NCBI GenBank assembly: GCA_964501335.1
Contig: CAZCTC010000125.1
Span: forward strand, 1-12,779
Direction of reading: 5' to 3'
DNA from: CAZCTC01 sp964501335
Lineage (GTDB): Bacteria > Chloroflexota > Anaerolineae > B4-G1 > SLSP01
DNA: 12,779 bases
The notes under the pieces are model-generated. The model made no database searches, was not told the origin of the DNA, and saw only the letters and a list, made by a program, of their open reading frames with translations. Of this stretch, positions 1-7,508 are shown piece after piece (position 1 is the first letter of the stretch; every line of letters begins with the position of its first letter). Both the position numbers and the translations under genes were made by a program.

Positions 1-168
1 CGCCTTCTTGTCGAGCATTCTCAGCCCCAAGGGGGCGACCTTAAGGTAGCCTGGGGTGAAGCCCCAGGAAACCGCGCCAGCCACCCCATTTTCATCCTTC
101 GGGGTGCCGCCCCCGGCATGACCTTCTGTCCTGAAAATAGGCCCCTATGGTAAGGGCCGGCCCTGGAA
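1..168. other. Gene-free left edge with GC hairpins
   Basis: I see no convincing gene here. A compact hairpin at 50-68 has arms CCTGGGG and CCCCAGG around a short GAA-type loop, and 153-164 is a perfect 12-bp palindrome, AGGGCCGGCCCT. A minus-strand frame is open from 119 to the window edge (about 39 codons), but it runs through the hairpin, has no clear ribosome binding site and looks like a repeat read by chance. The hairpin and its GC-rich surroundings resemble short intergenic repeats I recall from other environmental bacteria, but I cannot confirm that. Confidence 0.4.
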
Positions 169-274
169 CGTCCCGCAAATGGCCCTTCCCCCGTAAAACA
201 CGACGCGCTGGATCGGAAGAGAGAGTTTTTTTTGTTTATGTTTTCGGCGGCTTCAGAAAGCCGCCGAAAACATA
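169..274 (+). repeat. Structured intergenic element, copy 1
   Basis: First of five copies of an unrecognised element of about 105 bp. The CGTCCCGCA block is at 169-177 and the CGACGCG block at 201-207, 32 nt later. A GGAAGAGAGAG purine stretch follows, then eight T (226-233). The hairpin is 237-253 pairing with 258-274: 17 bp with loop CAGA, GC core CGGCGGC, flanked by TTTT on the 5' arm and AAAA on the 3' arm. Because the T run precedes the stem and A follows it, this is not a standard intrinsic terminator. No gene upstream is visible in the window. Confidence 0.75.
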
Positions 275-408
275 GGCTTTTCCAGAGTTGTCTCGGCGAC
301 GTGGGTTGTCTACTGTCTCTTTGCTGCTGGCTGCTTTCTTTGGCTTTTCCAGAGTCGTCTCGGCGACATGGGCTGTCTACTGATTCCTTGCTGCTGGCTG
401 CTCTCTCT
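275..408. repeat. Two 67-bp tandem direct repeats
   Basis: Units 275-341 and 342-408 both begin GGCTTTTCCAGAG and end in a GCTGCTGGCTGCT-type stretch. By eye they differ at about 8 of 67 positions. The array starts directly after the copy 1 hairpin and ends on the stop codon of the ATPase gene. Each unit can form a small GT(C/T)G...CGAC hairpin in which the differing base keeps pairing as C-G or as a T.G wobble. It probably arose by local duplication of the element's 3' flank. Confidence 0.8.
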
Positions 409-1676
409 TATTTTTTCTTCTCTCCCTGAATGAGCGTGTAGGCGCCGTCTTTTAAGCCGTCTCCGATCAGGCGGGCCGCGCGGGTCAGCGGTTCCCGATC
501 TCCCTGTCGGAAAAACGTTTCCCATTCGAGGGCCCGTAACCAGCTTTCAAAGACAGCCTCTTCACGGACCGCCCGGACCAGTTCATCGGCCATCCACCAT
601 AGATAGGCCTGTGGTCGTACCATCCAGCCGCCGGGCATAGTTTCCGACATTACAACATAGCCCTGTTTTTCTAGAAAAGTCCGTTCGGGCCCCAGATCTT
701 GCAAACTGTCGTCCAGTTCGATTCCTTCAAAGCGGAACAGATTCAGTTGCATCAGAGCAATGGTGGCAAAGGCGCGTTTGGTGGCCGGTTCCCAGATCCG
801 CCAGGTATCACTGATGACCATGGCGGCTTTGTCGTAAAGCCGGCGTCCAGCCTGGGCCCGGCGCCGGGCTGCGTCCGTTTCACCTTCTTCGTAGGTTTCC
901 CACAGTTCGTAACCGGCAGCTTGCAGGAGATAGGGATGACCGCCGGCAACCTGGAGCACAAACTGACAGTCGTCGGTATTGAAGCGTTCACTGGCTCGAT
1001 CCAGCAATTCGGCTACATCGCGGTCGGTAAGCGGACTCAGCACCAGTTCATCCAGGAAATTGAAATAGGGAGAACCGTGATGGCTCATTTCCTGGGTGGC
1101 TTCGTTCAATTCGCCCAGGGAAGAACGGGCCGCGATGATCAGGGCGAGCGCCCGGTTGCGGGAGGTGAGGGAGCGGAGGCTGCCGAAGAATTCTCCGCAG
1201 TTGAGGATGGGATGGTGTAACAGCTGATCGAATTCATCCAGCATCAAAACCAGCCGCCAGGGTTCCAGCGTCATTTTGGTAAAGAGCCGTTCGAGGGAGA
1301 AGGTGCCGAAGCTGTTTTGCTGGCAGAATTCGTAGGCCTGTCCCAGCGGCCCTTCGGGATCGGGGGCGACGACCCGTTCGAAAAAGGGCTGGAGAGCATA
1401 TTCCCAGAATTGAGCCTGGGTGAATTGTACCCCTAAGGTCTGACTGTCGATGAACTGGAAAAGGAACCGTTCGCCGGCGGCTCCATAGAGCTCGCTACGA
1501 AATTCCGGCGCGGATAAATAATCCAACAACGAAGTTTTCCCGCTGCGGGGTTCTCCGATAATTGCACTGGATTGGCCACCATTACATAACCGCCCGGCGA
1601 CTCGCCGGATCTCTCGCCGGCGTCCGATAAAACTGGCCGGCGGTACCGGATTACCGTAAAAAAACGGATTTTCCAT
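408..1676 (-). CDS. Soluble P-loop ATPase, STAND/Orc-like (422 aa)
   Basis: Second gene of an ATPase operon. The protein opens with NPFFYGNPV and FIGR (residues 3-19), the N-terminal signature it shares with its upstream neighbour. Walker A is GEPRSGKTS (41-49). Walker B is a hydrophobic strand ending in DEFD (147-150). A sensor-like GGHPYLLQ has its His at 247, and a winged-helix-like C-terminal part starts near residue 290. No membrane segment or obvious effector domain is visible. I start it at 1676 and not at the ATG at 1712: AAGAGG at 1685-1690 lies 8 nt upstream, and the longer start would run into the neighbour's coding end. The gap to that gene is 13 nt and the ribosome binding site touches its stop codon, so the two are probably co-transcribed. 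The family is an NTP-driven switch (MNS/STAND or Orc1/Cdc6-like). The signal sensed and the partner are unknown. Confidence 0.85.
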   Translation of the reverse strand: MENPFFYGNPVPPASFIGRRREIRRVAGRLCNGGQSSAIIGEPRSGKTSLLDYLSAPEFRSELYGAAGERFLFQFIDSQTLGVQFTQAQFWEYALQPFFERVVAPDPEGPLGQAYEFCQQNSFGTFSLERLFTKMTLEPWRLVLMLDEFDQLLHHPILNCGEFFGSLRSLTSRNRALALIIAARSSLGELNEATQEMSHHGSPYFNFLDELVLSPLTDRDVAELLDRASERFNTDDCQFVLQVAGGHPYLLQAAGYELWETYEEGETDAARRRAQAGRRLYDKAAMVISDTWRIWEPATKRAFATIALMQLNLFRFEGIELDDSLQDLGPERTFLEKQGYVVMSETMPGGWMVRPQAYLWWMADELVRAVREEAVFESWLRALEWETFFRQGDREPLTRAARLIGDGLKDGAYTLIQGEKKK

Positions 1677-1689
1677 TATATATACCTCT

Positions 1690-4488
1690 TTAAAAATACT
1701 GCCAGCCGCCAAAATAAACTAACCACAGGAAAAAGATCAATCCCAACATCCAGACTCCCAATAACCCATAGACATAAAAAGACGGAGACCCGCTATTCCA
1801 TTGTTCCCGAACCCGGGGATAGATAAAGTTGACCAGGGCGATGGTTCCTGTCGTTCCAAGGAGCGCGCTTAAAACCCCGGCCCCTATACCGGCTAAAGGA
1901 CTGTCGTAGGTCGCCGTGATCCAATGCCCTAATATATAACTGGCGATTCCGGCGATCAATCCGCAGCCGGCGGCGAGCGTTCCTGAGCCGGCCAGATTGA
2001 GGATCAGGGCGGCGGCCGGCAGAATCAACCAGCCGATAGAGATCGATGCGACGCTTCCCCAGCGTTGCATCAAGCCACTGCTGAGCAGCGCGGAACAAAA
2101 AAAGCCGGAACCCAGCAACAGCCAGCGTTTGGTCTCTGCCTGCCAGCCGGTGATCAGCAATCCGATGAACAGCAGCAGGGCAATGGGGGCATAAAATTCA
2201 GGTTGTAGTCCGAAGCCGGTGGGGCGACTGGCGATCCCCTGGCTGATCGAGAGGGCCGGCAGGATCAGCGGCAACCAGAGCAGGGCGGAGATGAACCAGC
2301 GGCTTACCCTTCGTTCATCTTCGACGCCGAAGGCTTCTCGATATTCCAGCCGCTCTTGAGGGGCGAGGGTGAACCAGCGGATCAGGCGCCAGTAATCCAT
2401 CAAATTCCAGGGGGAGAGCCGGGGCATGGCCTGTTGCCGCTGCCGCAGGATCTGTTCGGCCTGCATTAATTCCTCGGCCTGCCAGTGGGCGGTCCGTTCG
2501 GCGCGCAGGCTGACCCGGAGATCCTGGATTTCCTGTTCCAGTTGCTGGCGGGTTTCGGATTCTATGGCCAGCCGTTCCTGTAGCTGGTTCAAATCGACAT
2601 CGTGGATGGCCTGATAGAGATATTCCAAGGCTCGATCGTGGGTGGGATCTTCTGCCACGACCTGCGTCAGTAAATTCTGGGCGGTGGCTCGATCGTTGCT
2701 TTTCAGCGCGCCGATTCCCCGTTGATAGAGATCGTCCAGTCCGGCTTTGTGCTGCAACCATTCCAGATCGTAGCTCCAGTCGCGCATGCCGGCATAGCTT
2801 TCCGAGAGTTTCAGGGCCAGATCCAGCGCTGCCTGGTAGCGCCGGCTTTGTTCCAGTCCTTTGAGGCTCCGCAGTTTGGCGCCCAACTCACGTCGGCGCA
2901 TTTCGGTTTCTACCTCGGTCACTTTTTGGGGGAGATTGCCTTTGCGGAAGGATTTCAGAGCCCCTTTCAGATCGCCCAACCGCAGGGCGGCTTCGCCGTG
3001 CTGTTGCCAGAATCGCTGCCTGCCGGAAACGGCTTCGGGTTGGGTCGGGGCCAGTTCCAACACGCGTTCATAGAGTGGTAACCGGGCATCGTCGTCAGGG
3101 GCGGTTTGGGCCAATACCAACAGCGCCTGCACCAGTCGAGGGCGGGCTGCGGCCGGCTGATATTCATACAGGCGCTCCAAAAGCTGGCGAGCCTCTTCCG
3201 CCTGGTTGCGGGTCAGCAGGATGTCGGCCAGCAGCTGGTGCGCACGGGCATGGCTGGGGTTTAATGTGATGGCTCGCCGTAGGGGGTCCACGGCCTCATC
3301 CAGCAGGCCGGCCCGATAGAGGCCTAAGGCGGCCTGATAGTAGCTTTCGGCCACCGGTTCTACCCGGTCCAGATCTTCCTGTACCCGGCGAAGCGGTTTG
3401 TGCTGGGCAATCCAGCGCCGTAGGAGTTCGACCCGGAACCGATAGCCGTTTTCGATCGGTTCGATCAGATCCCATTCCTGTAAGAGATGCGGCGCATTTT
3501 GCAGTTCGCGGATGACTACTCGCACGCCGCTTTCGTGTAAGAGGTTTTCCAGATTTTCCTGGGTGATGGGGCCCGGACCGGCGGCGGCGAGCGCCGAGGC
3601 CACGACGCGTTCGGCCGGCGGCAGGCCGTCCCACAGCCATTCCAGGGTGTTACGGCTGGCTTGCAGGGTGCCGGGAATAGCGGTTTCTACATCGCTCAGG
3701 GTGACGGTTGGGGGATCGTCGGGTTCTTCATCGTACAATCGTTCCCAGACGTGGGAACAAAGCTGCTGGGTGAGGAAGGGATGTCCGCAACCGATTTCCC
3801 ATACTTTTTGAGCTGCCGCATCTTCCCAGTGGAGAGTGTCGTTGCTTTCGGAGAGTTTTACCAATCCGATGGTGTCTTCCTGGCTCATCAGGGAGATGCG
3901 GAGAGCCGGGGTGCCTTTAAATAAAGAGAGCGCAATGTTGTCCAGGTCGTCTACATTGCGCCCGATGACAAAGATAAATTTCAGGCGTCCATGTTCGATC
4001 AGGAAGAGATCGCGGAGATAGGCAAAGAAGATTTGGGCGGCCTGTTTACGTTGGGGATCGGCCAGTACGTCGAATTCATCCATCAACAGGATCAGGGGAC
4101 AATCCGGCGGCAGTTGATCCAATGTCTGTGGCAGCCAGTTCTGGCGGAAGTTGAGGGCCGGTTCGGTGCCCAGATCGGGGTCCGGCAAATTCAATTTATG
4201 GGCAATCGTCACGGCCAGATCGCGCAAGACCCGATCGAGTTGCCAATCGGCCTTGTCTTGCAGGTCGAAGTAGACCGGGCGATATTCGCCTTCAGAGGGC
4301 AACCGTGCTACCAGATGTTGTAGAATGGAGGTTTTTCCAATCCGCCGCTGGCCGTAGAGTACCAAAGCATTGTCTTGGGAACGGCGCAGGATCCGTACGA
4401 CTTCTCGTAAAACATCGCTTCGTCCGATAAAAGCGGAACTGCCGCCCACTGGATTGCCTGCGACGTAGGGGTTGATTGGGATTACCAT
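1690..4488 (-). CDS. Membrane-anchored STAND-type ATPase with TPRs (932 aa)
   Basis: First gene of the ATPase operon. In order: an NPYVAGNPV...FIGR signature (6-23); Walker A GQRRIGKTS (46-54); Walker B ending in DEFD (137-140); a GCGHPFLTQ sensor motif (His236); a winged-helix-like segment (about 292-372); TPR-like helical repeats (from about 380 to 630, with a clear ...LLDEAVDPLRRAITLNP unit); a coiled coil rich in Glu, Gln and Arg (about 632-686); and a hydrophobic C-terminal third (about 730-932) with some six or seven membrane-spanning stretches. The likely picture is a cytoplasmic ATPase and protein-binding repeat region tethered to the membrane by its C-terminus. GGAG at 4495-4498 lies 6 nt before the ATG. 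STAND proteins with TPR repeats act as ligand-triggered switches in signalling, cell death or phage defence. Which role applies here cannot be read from the sequence, and a general membrane regulator is equally possible. Confidence 0.85.
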   Translation of the reverse strand: MVIPINPYVAGNPVGGSSAFIGRSDVLREVVRILRRSQDNALVLYGQRRIGKTSILQHLVARLPSEGEYRPVYFDLQDKADWQLDRVLRDLAVTIAHKLNLPDPDLGTEPALNFRQNWLPQTLDQLPPDCPLILLMDEFDVLADPQRKQAAQIFFAYLRDLFLIEHGRLKFIFVIGRNVDDLDNIALSLFKGTPALRISLMSQEDTIGLVKLSESNDTLHWEDAAAQKVWEIGCGHPFLTQQLCSHVWERLYDEEPDDPPTVTLSDVETAIPGTLQASRNTLEWLWDGLPPAERVVASALAAAGPGPITQENLENLLHESGVRVVIRELQNAPHLLQEWDLIEPIENGYRFRVELLRRWIAQHKPLRRVQEDLDRVEPVAESYYQAALGLYRAGLLDEAVDPLRRAITLNPSHARAHQLLADILLTRNQAEEARQLLERLYEYQPAAARPRLVQALLVLAQTAPDDDARLPLYERVLELAPTQPEAVSGRQRFWQQHGEAALRLGDLKGALKSFRKGNLPQKVTEVETEMRRRELGAKLRSLKGLEQSRRYQAALDLALKLSESYAGMRDWSYDLEWLQHKAGLDDLYQRGIGALKSNDRATAQNLLTQVVAEDPTHDRALEYLYQAIHDVDLNQLQERLAIESETRQQLEQEIQDLRVSLRAERTAHWQAEELMQAEQILRQRQQAMPRLSPWNLMDYWRLIRWFTLAPQERLEYREAFGVEDERRVSRWFISALLWLPLILPALSISQGIASRPTGFGLQPEFYAPIALLLFIGLLITGWQAETKRWLLLGSGFFCSALLSSGLMQRWGSVASISIGWLILPAAALILNLAGSGTLAAGCGLIAGIASYILGHWITATYDSPLAGIGAGVLSALLGTTGTIALVNFIYPRVREQWNSGSPSFYVYGLLGVWMLGLIFFLWLVYFGGWQYF

Positions 4489-4527
4489 GCTTCACTCCGC
4501 ATCAAGATCAGGTTGCGACCCGGGTTT

Positions 4528-4559
4528 ATATTACATTAAAATTGCCCGTGCTCTGACAA
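4528..4559 (-). promoter_or_regulatory. Weak candidate promoter for the ATPase operon
   Basis: On the minus strand, TTGTCA (4554-4559) is followed by TAATAT (4528-4533) with a 20-bp spacer, or by TAATGT (4533-4538) with a 15-bp spacer. Neither spacing is ideal. The AT-rich patch in a GC-rich region, about 40 nt before the start codon, is the main support. It lies back to back with the mutY promoter. Confidence 0.25.
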
Positions 4560-4599
4560 CTCGCATTCAAATTGTATCCGGTTGCGCTGCATTGTCCAG

Positions 4600-4628
4600 T
4601 TGACAGCGATTCCAGGCTGTGCTATGCT
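4600..4628 (+). promoter_or_regulatory. Sigma70-type promoter of mutY, apparently leaderless
   Basis: The -35 box TTGACA (4600-4605, perfect consensus) and the -10 box TATGCT (4623-4628) are separated by exactly 17 bp. The expected transcription start, about 7 nt after the -10 box, falls on 4635-4636, the first base of the ATG at 4636. No Shine-Dalgarno sequence precedes that ATG, which fits a leaderless mRNA. It also argues against the longer frame from 4582, which would begin upstream of the promoter. Confidence 0.6.
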
Positions 4629-4635
4629 CGCGGCC

Positions 4636-5736
4636 ATGACAACAACACTGCCCACCGATCTGCAAGGTTATCTGGATCAAATCGGCCCAAGGTTGGGGCC
4701 GGCTTTAGTACAATGGTTTGCCGAACATGCCCGCGATTTACCCTGGCGGCGCGAGCGCTCCCCCTATCATACCTGGATTTCCGAGGTGATGTTGCAGCAG
4801 ACCCAGGTCGAGACGGTGCGGGATTATTATGCCCGTTTCCTCAATCGTTTCCCCGATGTGCAAACGCTGGCGGATGCGCCGCTCGACGATGTCCTCAAGT
4901 TATGGGAAGGGCTGGGGTATTACCGCCGGGCCCGGGCTTTGCACCGCGCCGCCCGTGAAGTGGTTTCCAGTTATGAAGGGCAACTGCCTGTTGATTATGA
5001 GGCTTTGCGGCGGTTGCCTGGACTGGGGGATTATACGGCGGGGGCCGTCGCCAGCCTGGCTTTTGGGCAGGCGGTGCCGGCCGTGGACGGCAATGTGCGC
5101 CGGGTGCTTTCCCGTGTTTTTACCTTGCCGGCGCCGACGACCCCGCAGTTGCAGGCCCTGGTTCGATCTATCCAGCCTGCTGAGGCCCCCGGGGCCTTCA
5201 ATGAAGCTTTGATGGAGCTGGGGGCTACGGTTTGCCGGCCTCAGGCTCCACGTTGCCTCGTCTGTCCCTGGGCTGAATGGTGTGGGGCCCGGGCTCAGGG
5301 GCGGCAGGAAGCTTTTCCGACCCGCACGGTGCGCAAGGAGTTGCCCCATTTCGATGTCGCCGCCGCGGTCACGGTCGCGGAGGATGGGCGGATTTTGGTG
5401 GCGCGCCGGCCGGCTAAGGCGATGTTGGGGGGAATGTGGGAATTCCCGGGCGGCAAACGCGAGCCGGGTGAGACGTTGGCGGCGGCCCTGGCGCGGGAAT
5501 TGTTGGAAGAGATGGCGATCGAGATTGAGGTGGGGTCCCAGGTTACGGTGGTTCGTCATACGTATACGCATTTAAGGATCACGCTCTATGCTTTTTGGTG
5601 CCGGTTGATTTCGGGCGAGCCGCAATGTATTGAATGCGACGGCTGGCAATGGGCGACGCTGGAAGAGATCCATGCGCTGCCGATGGCGATTACGGATCGG
5701 AAGATCGCCCGGGCCGTCGAGCAGGCTTTTGAGTAA
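4636..5736 (+). CDS. mutY: A/G-specific adenine DNA glycosylase MutY (366 aa)
   Basis: Base-excision repair enzyme that removes adenine mispaired with 8-oxoguanine. The N-terminal HhH-GPD glycosylase domain carries the catalytic Glu50 in SEVMLQQTQ, the helix-hairpin-helix around LPGLGDYTAGAV, and the catalytic Asp151 in AVDGNVRRVLSR. The 4Fe-4S cluster ligands are Cys200, 207, 210 and 216, with the family spacing C-x6-C-x2-C-x5-C. A C-terminal NUDIX/MutT-like domain, which reads the 8-oxoG strand, contains GGMWEFPGGKREPGET and a degenerate Nudix box ending RELLEEM, with Met where Gly is usual. Length is normal for the family and all key residues are present. I place the start at 4636 because the promoter lies directly upstream; an ATG at 4624 overlaps the -10 box and one at 4582 precedes the promoter. 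It is a single gene, divergent from the ATPase operon. Confidence 0.97.
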   Translation: MTTTLPTDLQGYLDQIGPRLGPALVQWFAEHARDLPWRRERSPYHTWISEVMLQQTQVETVRDYYARFLNRFPDVQTLADAPLDDVLKLWEGLGYYRRARALHRAAREVVSSYEGQLPVDYEALRRLPGLGDYTAGAVASLAFGQAVPAVDGNVRRVLSRVFTLPAPTTPQLQALVRSIQPAEAPGAFNEALMELGATVCRPQAPRCLVCPWAEWCGARAQGRQEAFPTRTVRKELPHFDVAAAVTVAEDGRILVARRPAKAMLGGMWEFPGGKREPGETLAAALARELLEEMAIEIEVGSQVTVVRHTYTHLRITLYAFWCRLISGEPQCIECDGWQWATLEEIHALPMAITDRKIARAVEQAFE

Positions 5737-5748
5737 GATTATTGCCTT

Positions 5749-5765
5749 GTGCGGTTAGCCCGGAA
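5749..5765. repeat. TGTGCGGTTAG terminus shared with copy 5
   Basis: TGTGCGGTTAGCCCGGAA here matches, in reverse complement and with one difference, TTCCGGACTAACCGCACA at about 12629-12646. Both lie at the outer (3') side of an element copy, so this may mark one end of the full element. It sits just after the mutY stop codon. Confidence 0.5.
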
Positions 5766-5782
5766 GGTACAAGAAAAAAGCC

Positions 5783-5886
5783 TATGTTTTGGCGCATTTT
5801 CTTAAGTGCGCCAAAACATAAACAAAAAATTCTCTCTCCCCATCCAGCACGTCGTTTCTTTCGGAGAAAGTTCCCTTTGCGGGACG
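5783..5886 (-). repeat. Structured intergenic element, copy 2
   Basis: Read on the minus strand, CGTCCCGCA (5878-5886) is followed 32 nt on by CGACGTG (5848-5854), then GGATGGGGAGAGAG, an A/T-rich tract and a hairpin (5783-5799 with 5804-5820, 17 bp including one G.T). The stem core is GGCGCA/TGCGCC, different from the other copies but fully paired, and the loop in element orientation is AAGA. The copy lies between the convergent ends of mutY and the phosphatase gene, in the 3' region of the latter. Confidence 0.75.
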
Positions 5887-5910
5887 CAAGAAATAAAAAA
5901 TCTATCTGGA

Positions 5911-6717
5911 TTAGAACGGCAGCGGCGCTTTATCCCGATCCTGAACGACGCGGAGCATTTCCGCCTGAATACGGCCGTTGCTTGTGACCACGGTTCCGGT
6001 GGCCAGCATGGCCTCGCCGCCGGTGTAATCCTGCACCACCCCGCCGGCTTCCTGCACCATCAAAATCCCCGCGGCGATATCCCAGGGATGAACCCGCATC
6101 TCCCAGTAACCGTCCAGCCGGCCGGCCGCCACGTAGGCCAGGTCCAGGGCGGCTGATCCTGCCCGTCGGAGTCCCTGACAGCGGCGCAGAAAACAGCGCA
6201 CATGTTCGGCATTGTTGTCTTCGGCGGTCCAGCAGTCATAGGGGAAGCCGGTTCCCAGCAGGGATTGGGCCAGCGCGGGGGTGGGGGAGACCTGGAGCGG
6301 TTGATCGTTACAGGTTGCGCCGGCGCCGCGGCGGGCTGCGAAAAGCTCATCGTGCAGCGGGTCGTAAATCACACCGACGACCGGTTTTCCGTAAGAAAGC
6401 AATCCCATCGAGATGGAGATCTGCGGAAAGCCGTGGGCGAAATTGACGGTCCCGTCGAGCGGGTCCACGATCCAGATCCATTCAGCCGTGCTCCAGGCCG
6501 TATCGGTGCGTCCCTCTTCCGATAGAACCTCATGGTCTGGAAAGGCCTTTTGCAAACGTTCCAGAATCAACTTTTCCGAGGCCAGATCCGTTTCCGTCAC
6601 CGGATTGACGACGCCTTTCATCATCACCGTGTGACGTTGGCCGAATCCCTGCCGTACGATAGCGCCGGCTTCGCGGGCAATCGCCGCGGCCGCTGCTAAA
6701 ATGGCTGCTTCATCCAT
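5911..6717 (-). CDS. suhB: Inositol monophosphatase family protein, SuhB-like (268 aa)
   Basis: Mg2+-dependent, Li+-sensitive-type sugar or inositol phosphate phosphatase. The family signatures are present: NPVTETDLASE (38-48), the metal site LSEEG with Glu67, VDPLDGTVNF (84-93) with Asp85 and Asp88, and near the C-terminus HPWDIAAG with Asp213. The length is typical. The substrate may be myo-inositol-1-phosphate, fructose-1,6-bisphosphate or another phospho-sugar, because this family cannot be split reliably by eye; suhB is the nearest general name. GGGAGGT at 6727-6733 lies 9 nt before the ATG. The gene starts 3 nt after the stop codon of the FtsB-like gene, so the two form an operon read from the promoter at 7151-7178. 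Confidence 0.93.
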   Translation of the reverse strand: MDEAAILAAAAAIAREAGAIVRQGFGQRHTVMMKGVVNPVTETDLASEKLILERLQKAFPDHEVLSEEGRTDTAWSTAEWIWIVDPLDGTVNFAHGFPQISISMGLLSYGKPVVGVIYDPLHDELFAARRGAGATCNDQPLQVSPTPALAQSLLGTGFPYDCWTAEDNNAEHVRCFLRRCQGLRRAGSAALDLAYVAAGRLDGYWEMRVHPWDIAAGILMVQEAGGVVQDYTGGEAMLATGTVVTSNGRIQAEMLRVVQDRDKAPLPF

Positions 6718-6720
6718 GAA

Positions 6721-7122
6721 TTAATGACCTCCCAGGGCTTGCCACCATTGCTGCCAGAACGGCAGCGGTGTCGGTGTAGGTGTAGGGATAAATGCGGGGC
6801 GGGGAGTCGGAGTCAGGGTGGGGGGAGGTGCCAGAGGCACGACCAGGACTTCGGAGCCCTGGACCATACGTGCATTTTCGCGGGCCCATTGTTCTACATA
6901 GGCATCGCTCTGTACCCGGGTCAGTTCTACCTGCAGAGTAGATTGCTGGTTCATGACGGCTGTGAGCATCGGGCTCAGGGTGGCGGCCTGATCGGCCAGC
7001 GCCTGATGGACGCCCCAGGCTCGCCAGAAGGCTGAGACCAGCAGAATGACCAATACCAACAGCATTGTCCAGATGATCCAGGAGATCCGCTTGATTCCCG
7101 TTTTGACCGTCGTCTCGCTCAT
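6721..7122 (-). CDS. FtsB/DivIC-like septum formation initiator protein (133 aa)
   Basis: Small bitopic membrane protein. A short cytoplasmic N-terminus precedes one membrane helix (about 13-33), followed by a probable coiled coil (about 38-73) and then YVEQWARENARMVQGSE (75-91), which matches the conserved end of FtsB/DivIC-type proteins (aromatic, E-x-x-A-R-E, M-V, G-E). Family members link divisome components outside the membrane. The C-terminal tail is unusual: a Pro-Thr linker (99-121, with PTPTPTP) leads to a Trp-rich end, WQQWWQ. Such Thr-Pro linkers are common in Chloroflexota envelope proteins. GAGGG at 7127-7131 lies 4 nt before the ATG, a short spacing. It is co-transcribed with the phosphatase gene. 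Identification as a division protein rests on architecture and the short motif, so a related coiled-coil envelope protein remains possible. Confidence 0.75.
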   Translation of the reverse strand: MSETTVKTGIKRISWIIWTMLLVLVILLVSAFWRAWGVHQALADQAATLSPMLTAVMNQQSTLQVELTRVQSDAYVEQWARENARMVQGSEVLVVPLAPPPTLTPTPRPAFIPTPTPTPLPFWQQWWQALGGH

Positions 7123-7150
7123 TGTTCCCTCGGGGCTTACGAATGAGGGG

Positions 7151-7178
7151 AGTATAGCACGCTCCGGGGATAGTTCAA
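7151..7178 (-). promoter_or_regulatory. Promoter of the FtsB-like/phosphatase operon
   Basis: On the minus strand, TTGAAC (7173-7178) and TATACT (7151-7156) are separated by 16 bp. The predicted start near 7144 gives a leader of about 22 nt that carries the GAGGG ribosome binding site. Confidence 0.55.
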
Positions 7179-7198
7179 TTGGAGGGTATTGGGGGTAG

Positions 7199-7301
7199 CA
7201 TCCCGCATCCGGCTTTTTCTTGGTAAGAAGCGACGCGCGGGATGGAGGGGAGAGAATTTTTTATTTATGTTTTCGCGCGCTTTCTGAAGCGCGCGAAAAC
7301 A
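7199..7301 (+). repeat. Structured intergenic element, copy 3
   Basis: CATCCCGCA (7199-7207), CGACGCG (7231-7237, again 32 nt on), GCGGGATGG, GGGGAGAG, a T-rich tract, then a hairpin at 7268-7282 pairing with 7287-7301 (15 bp, core CGCGCGC). Here ATCCCGC and GCGGGAT can also pair. The loop is TCTG, the reverse complement of the CAGA loop in copies 1, 4 and 5, as if the hairpin had been inverted within the element. The copy lies between the divergent FtsB-like and methyltransferase genes, upstream of the latter's promoter. Confidence 0.75.
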
Positions 7302-7385
7302 GGGGCTTTTTCAGAGCTTTTGCGGTGTATTCCTACAAAGGTGTTGGGGAGGGGGATGCGGGAAAACTGGGGCTTTTTATTCTCA

Positions 7386-7414
7386 TTGACGTATGGTGAA
7401 ATTCCCTCTACAAT
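7386..7414 (+). promoter_or_regulatory. Promoter of the methyltransferase gene
   Basis: TTGACG (7386-7391) and TACAAT (7409-7414) are 17 bp apart, a near-consensus sigma70-type promoter. The predicted start is near 7421, leaving a leader of about 88 nt before the ATG at 7509. Confidence 0.55.
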
Positions 7415-7508
7415 TCAAATATAGGCGATAAATTTCATGTTAATTATTCGATCCGGCAAATTGCCGCCCCGCTTTGTACCCCGCCGTTTCAACTCAAGAG
7501 GTAGAGAG

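Noticed and set aside
1..119. Partial minus-strand gene running off the left edge
   Set aside because: The open frame of about 39 codons crosses a GC hairpin, lacks a ribosome binding site and has no recognisable protein features.
232..429. Plus-strand open frame of 65 codons across copy 1 and the tandem repeats
   Set aside because: It runs through a hairpin and the 67-bp repeats and overlaps the ATPase gene end. Other element copies open in different, unrelated frames.
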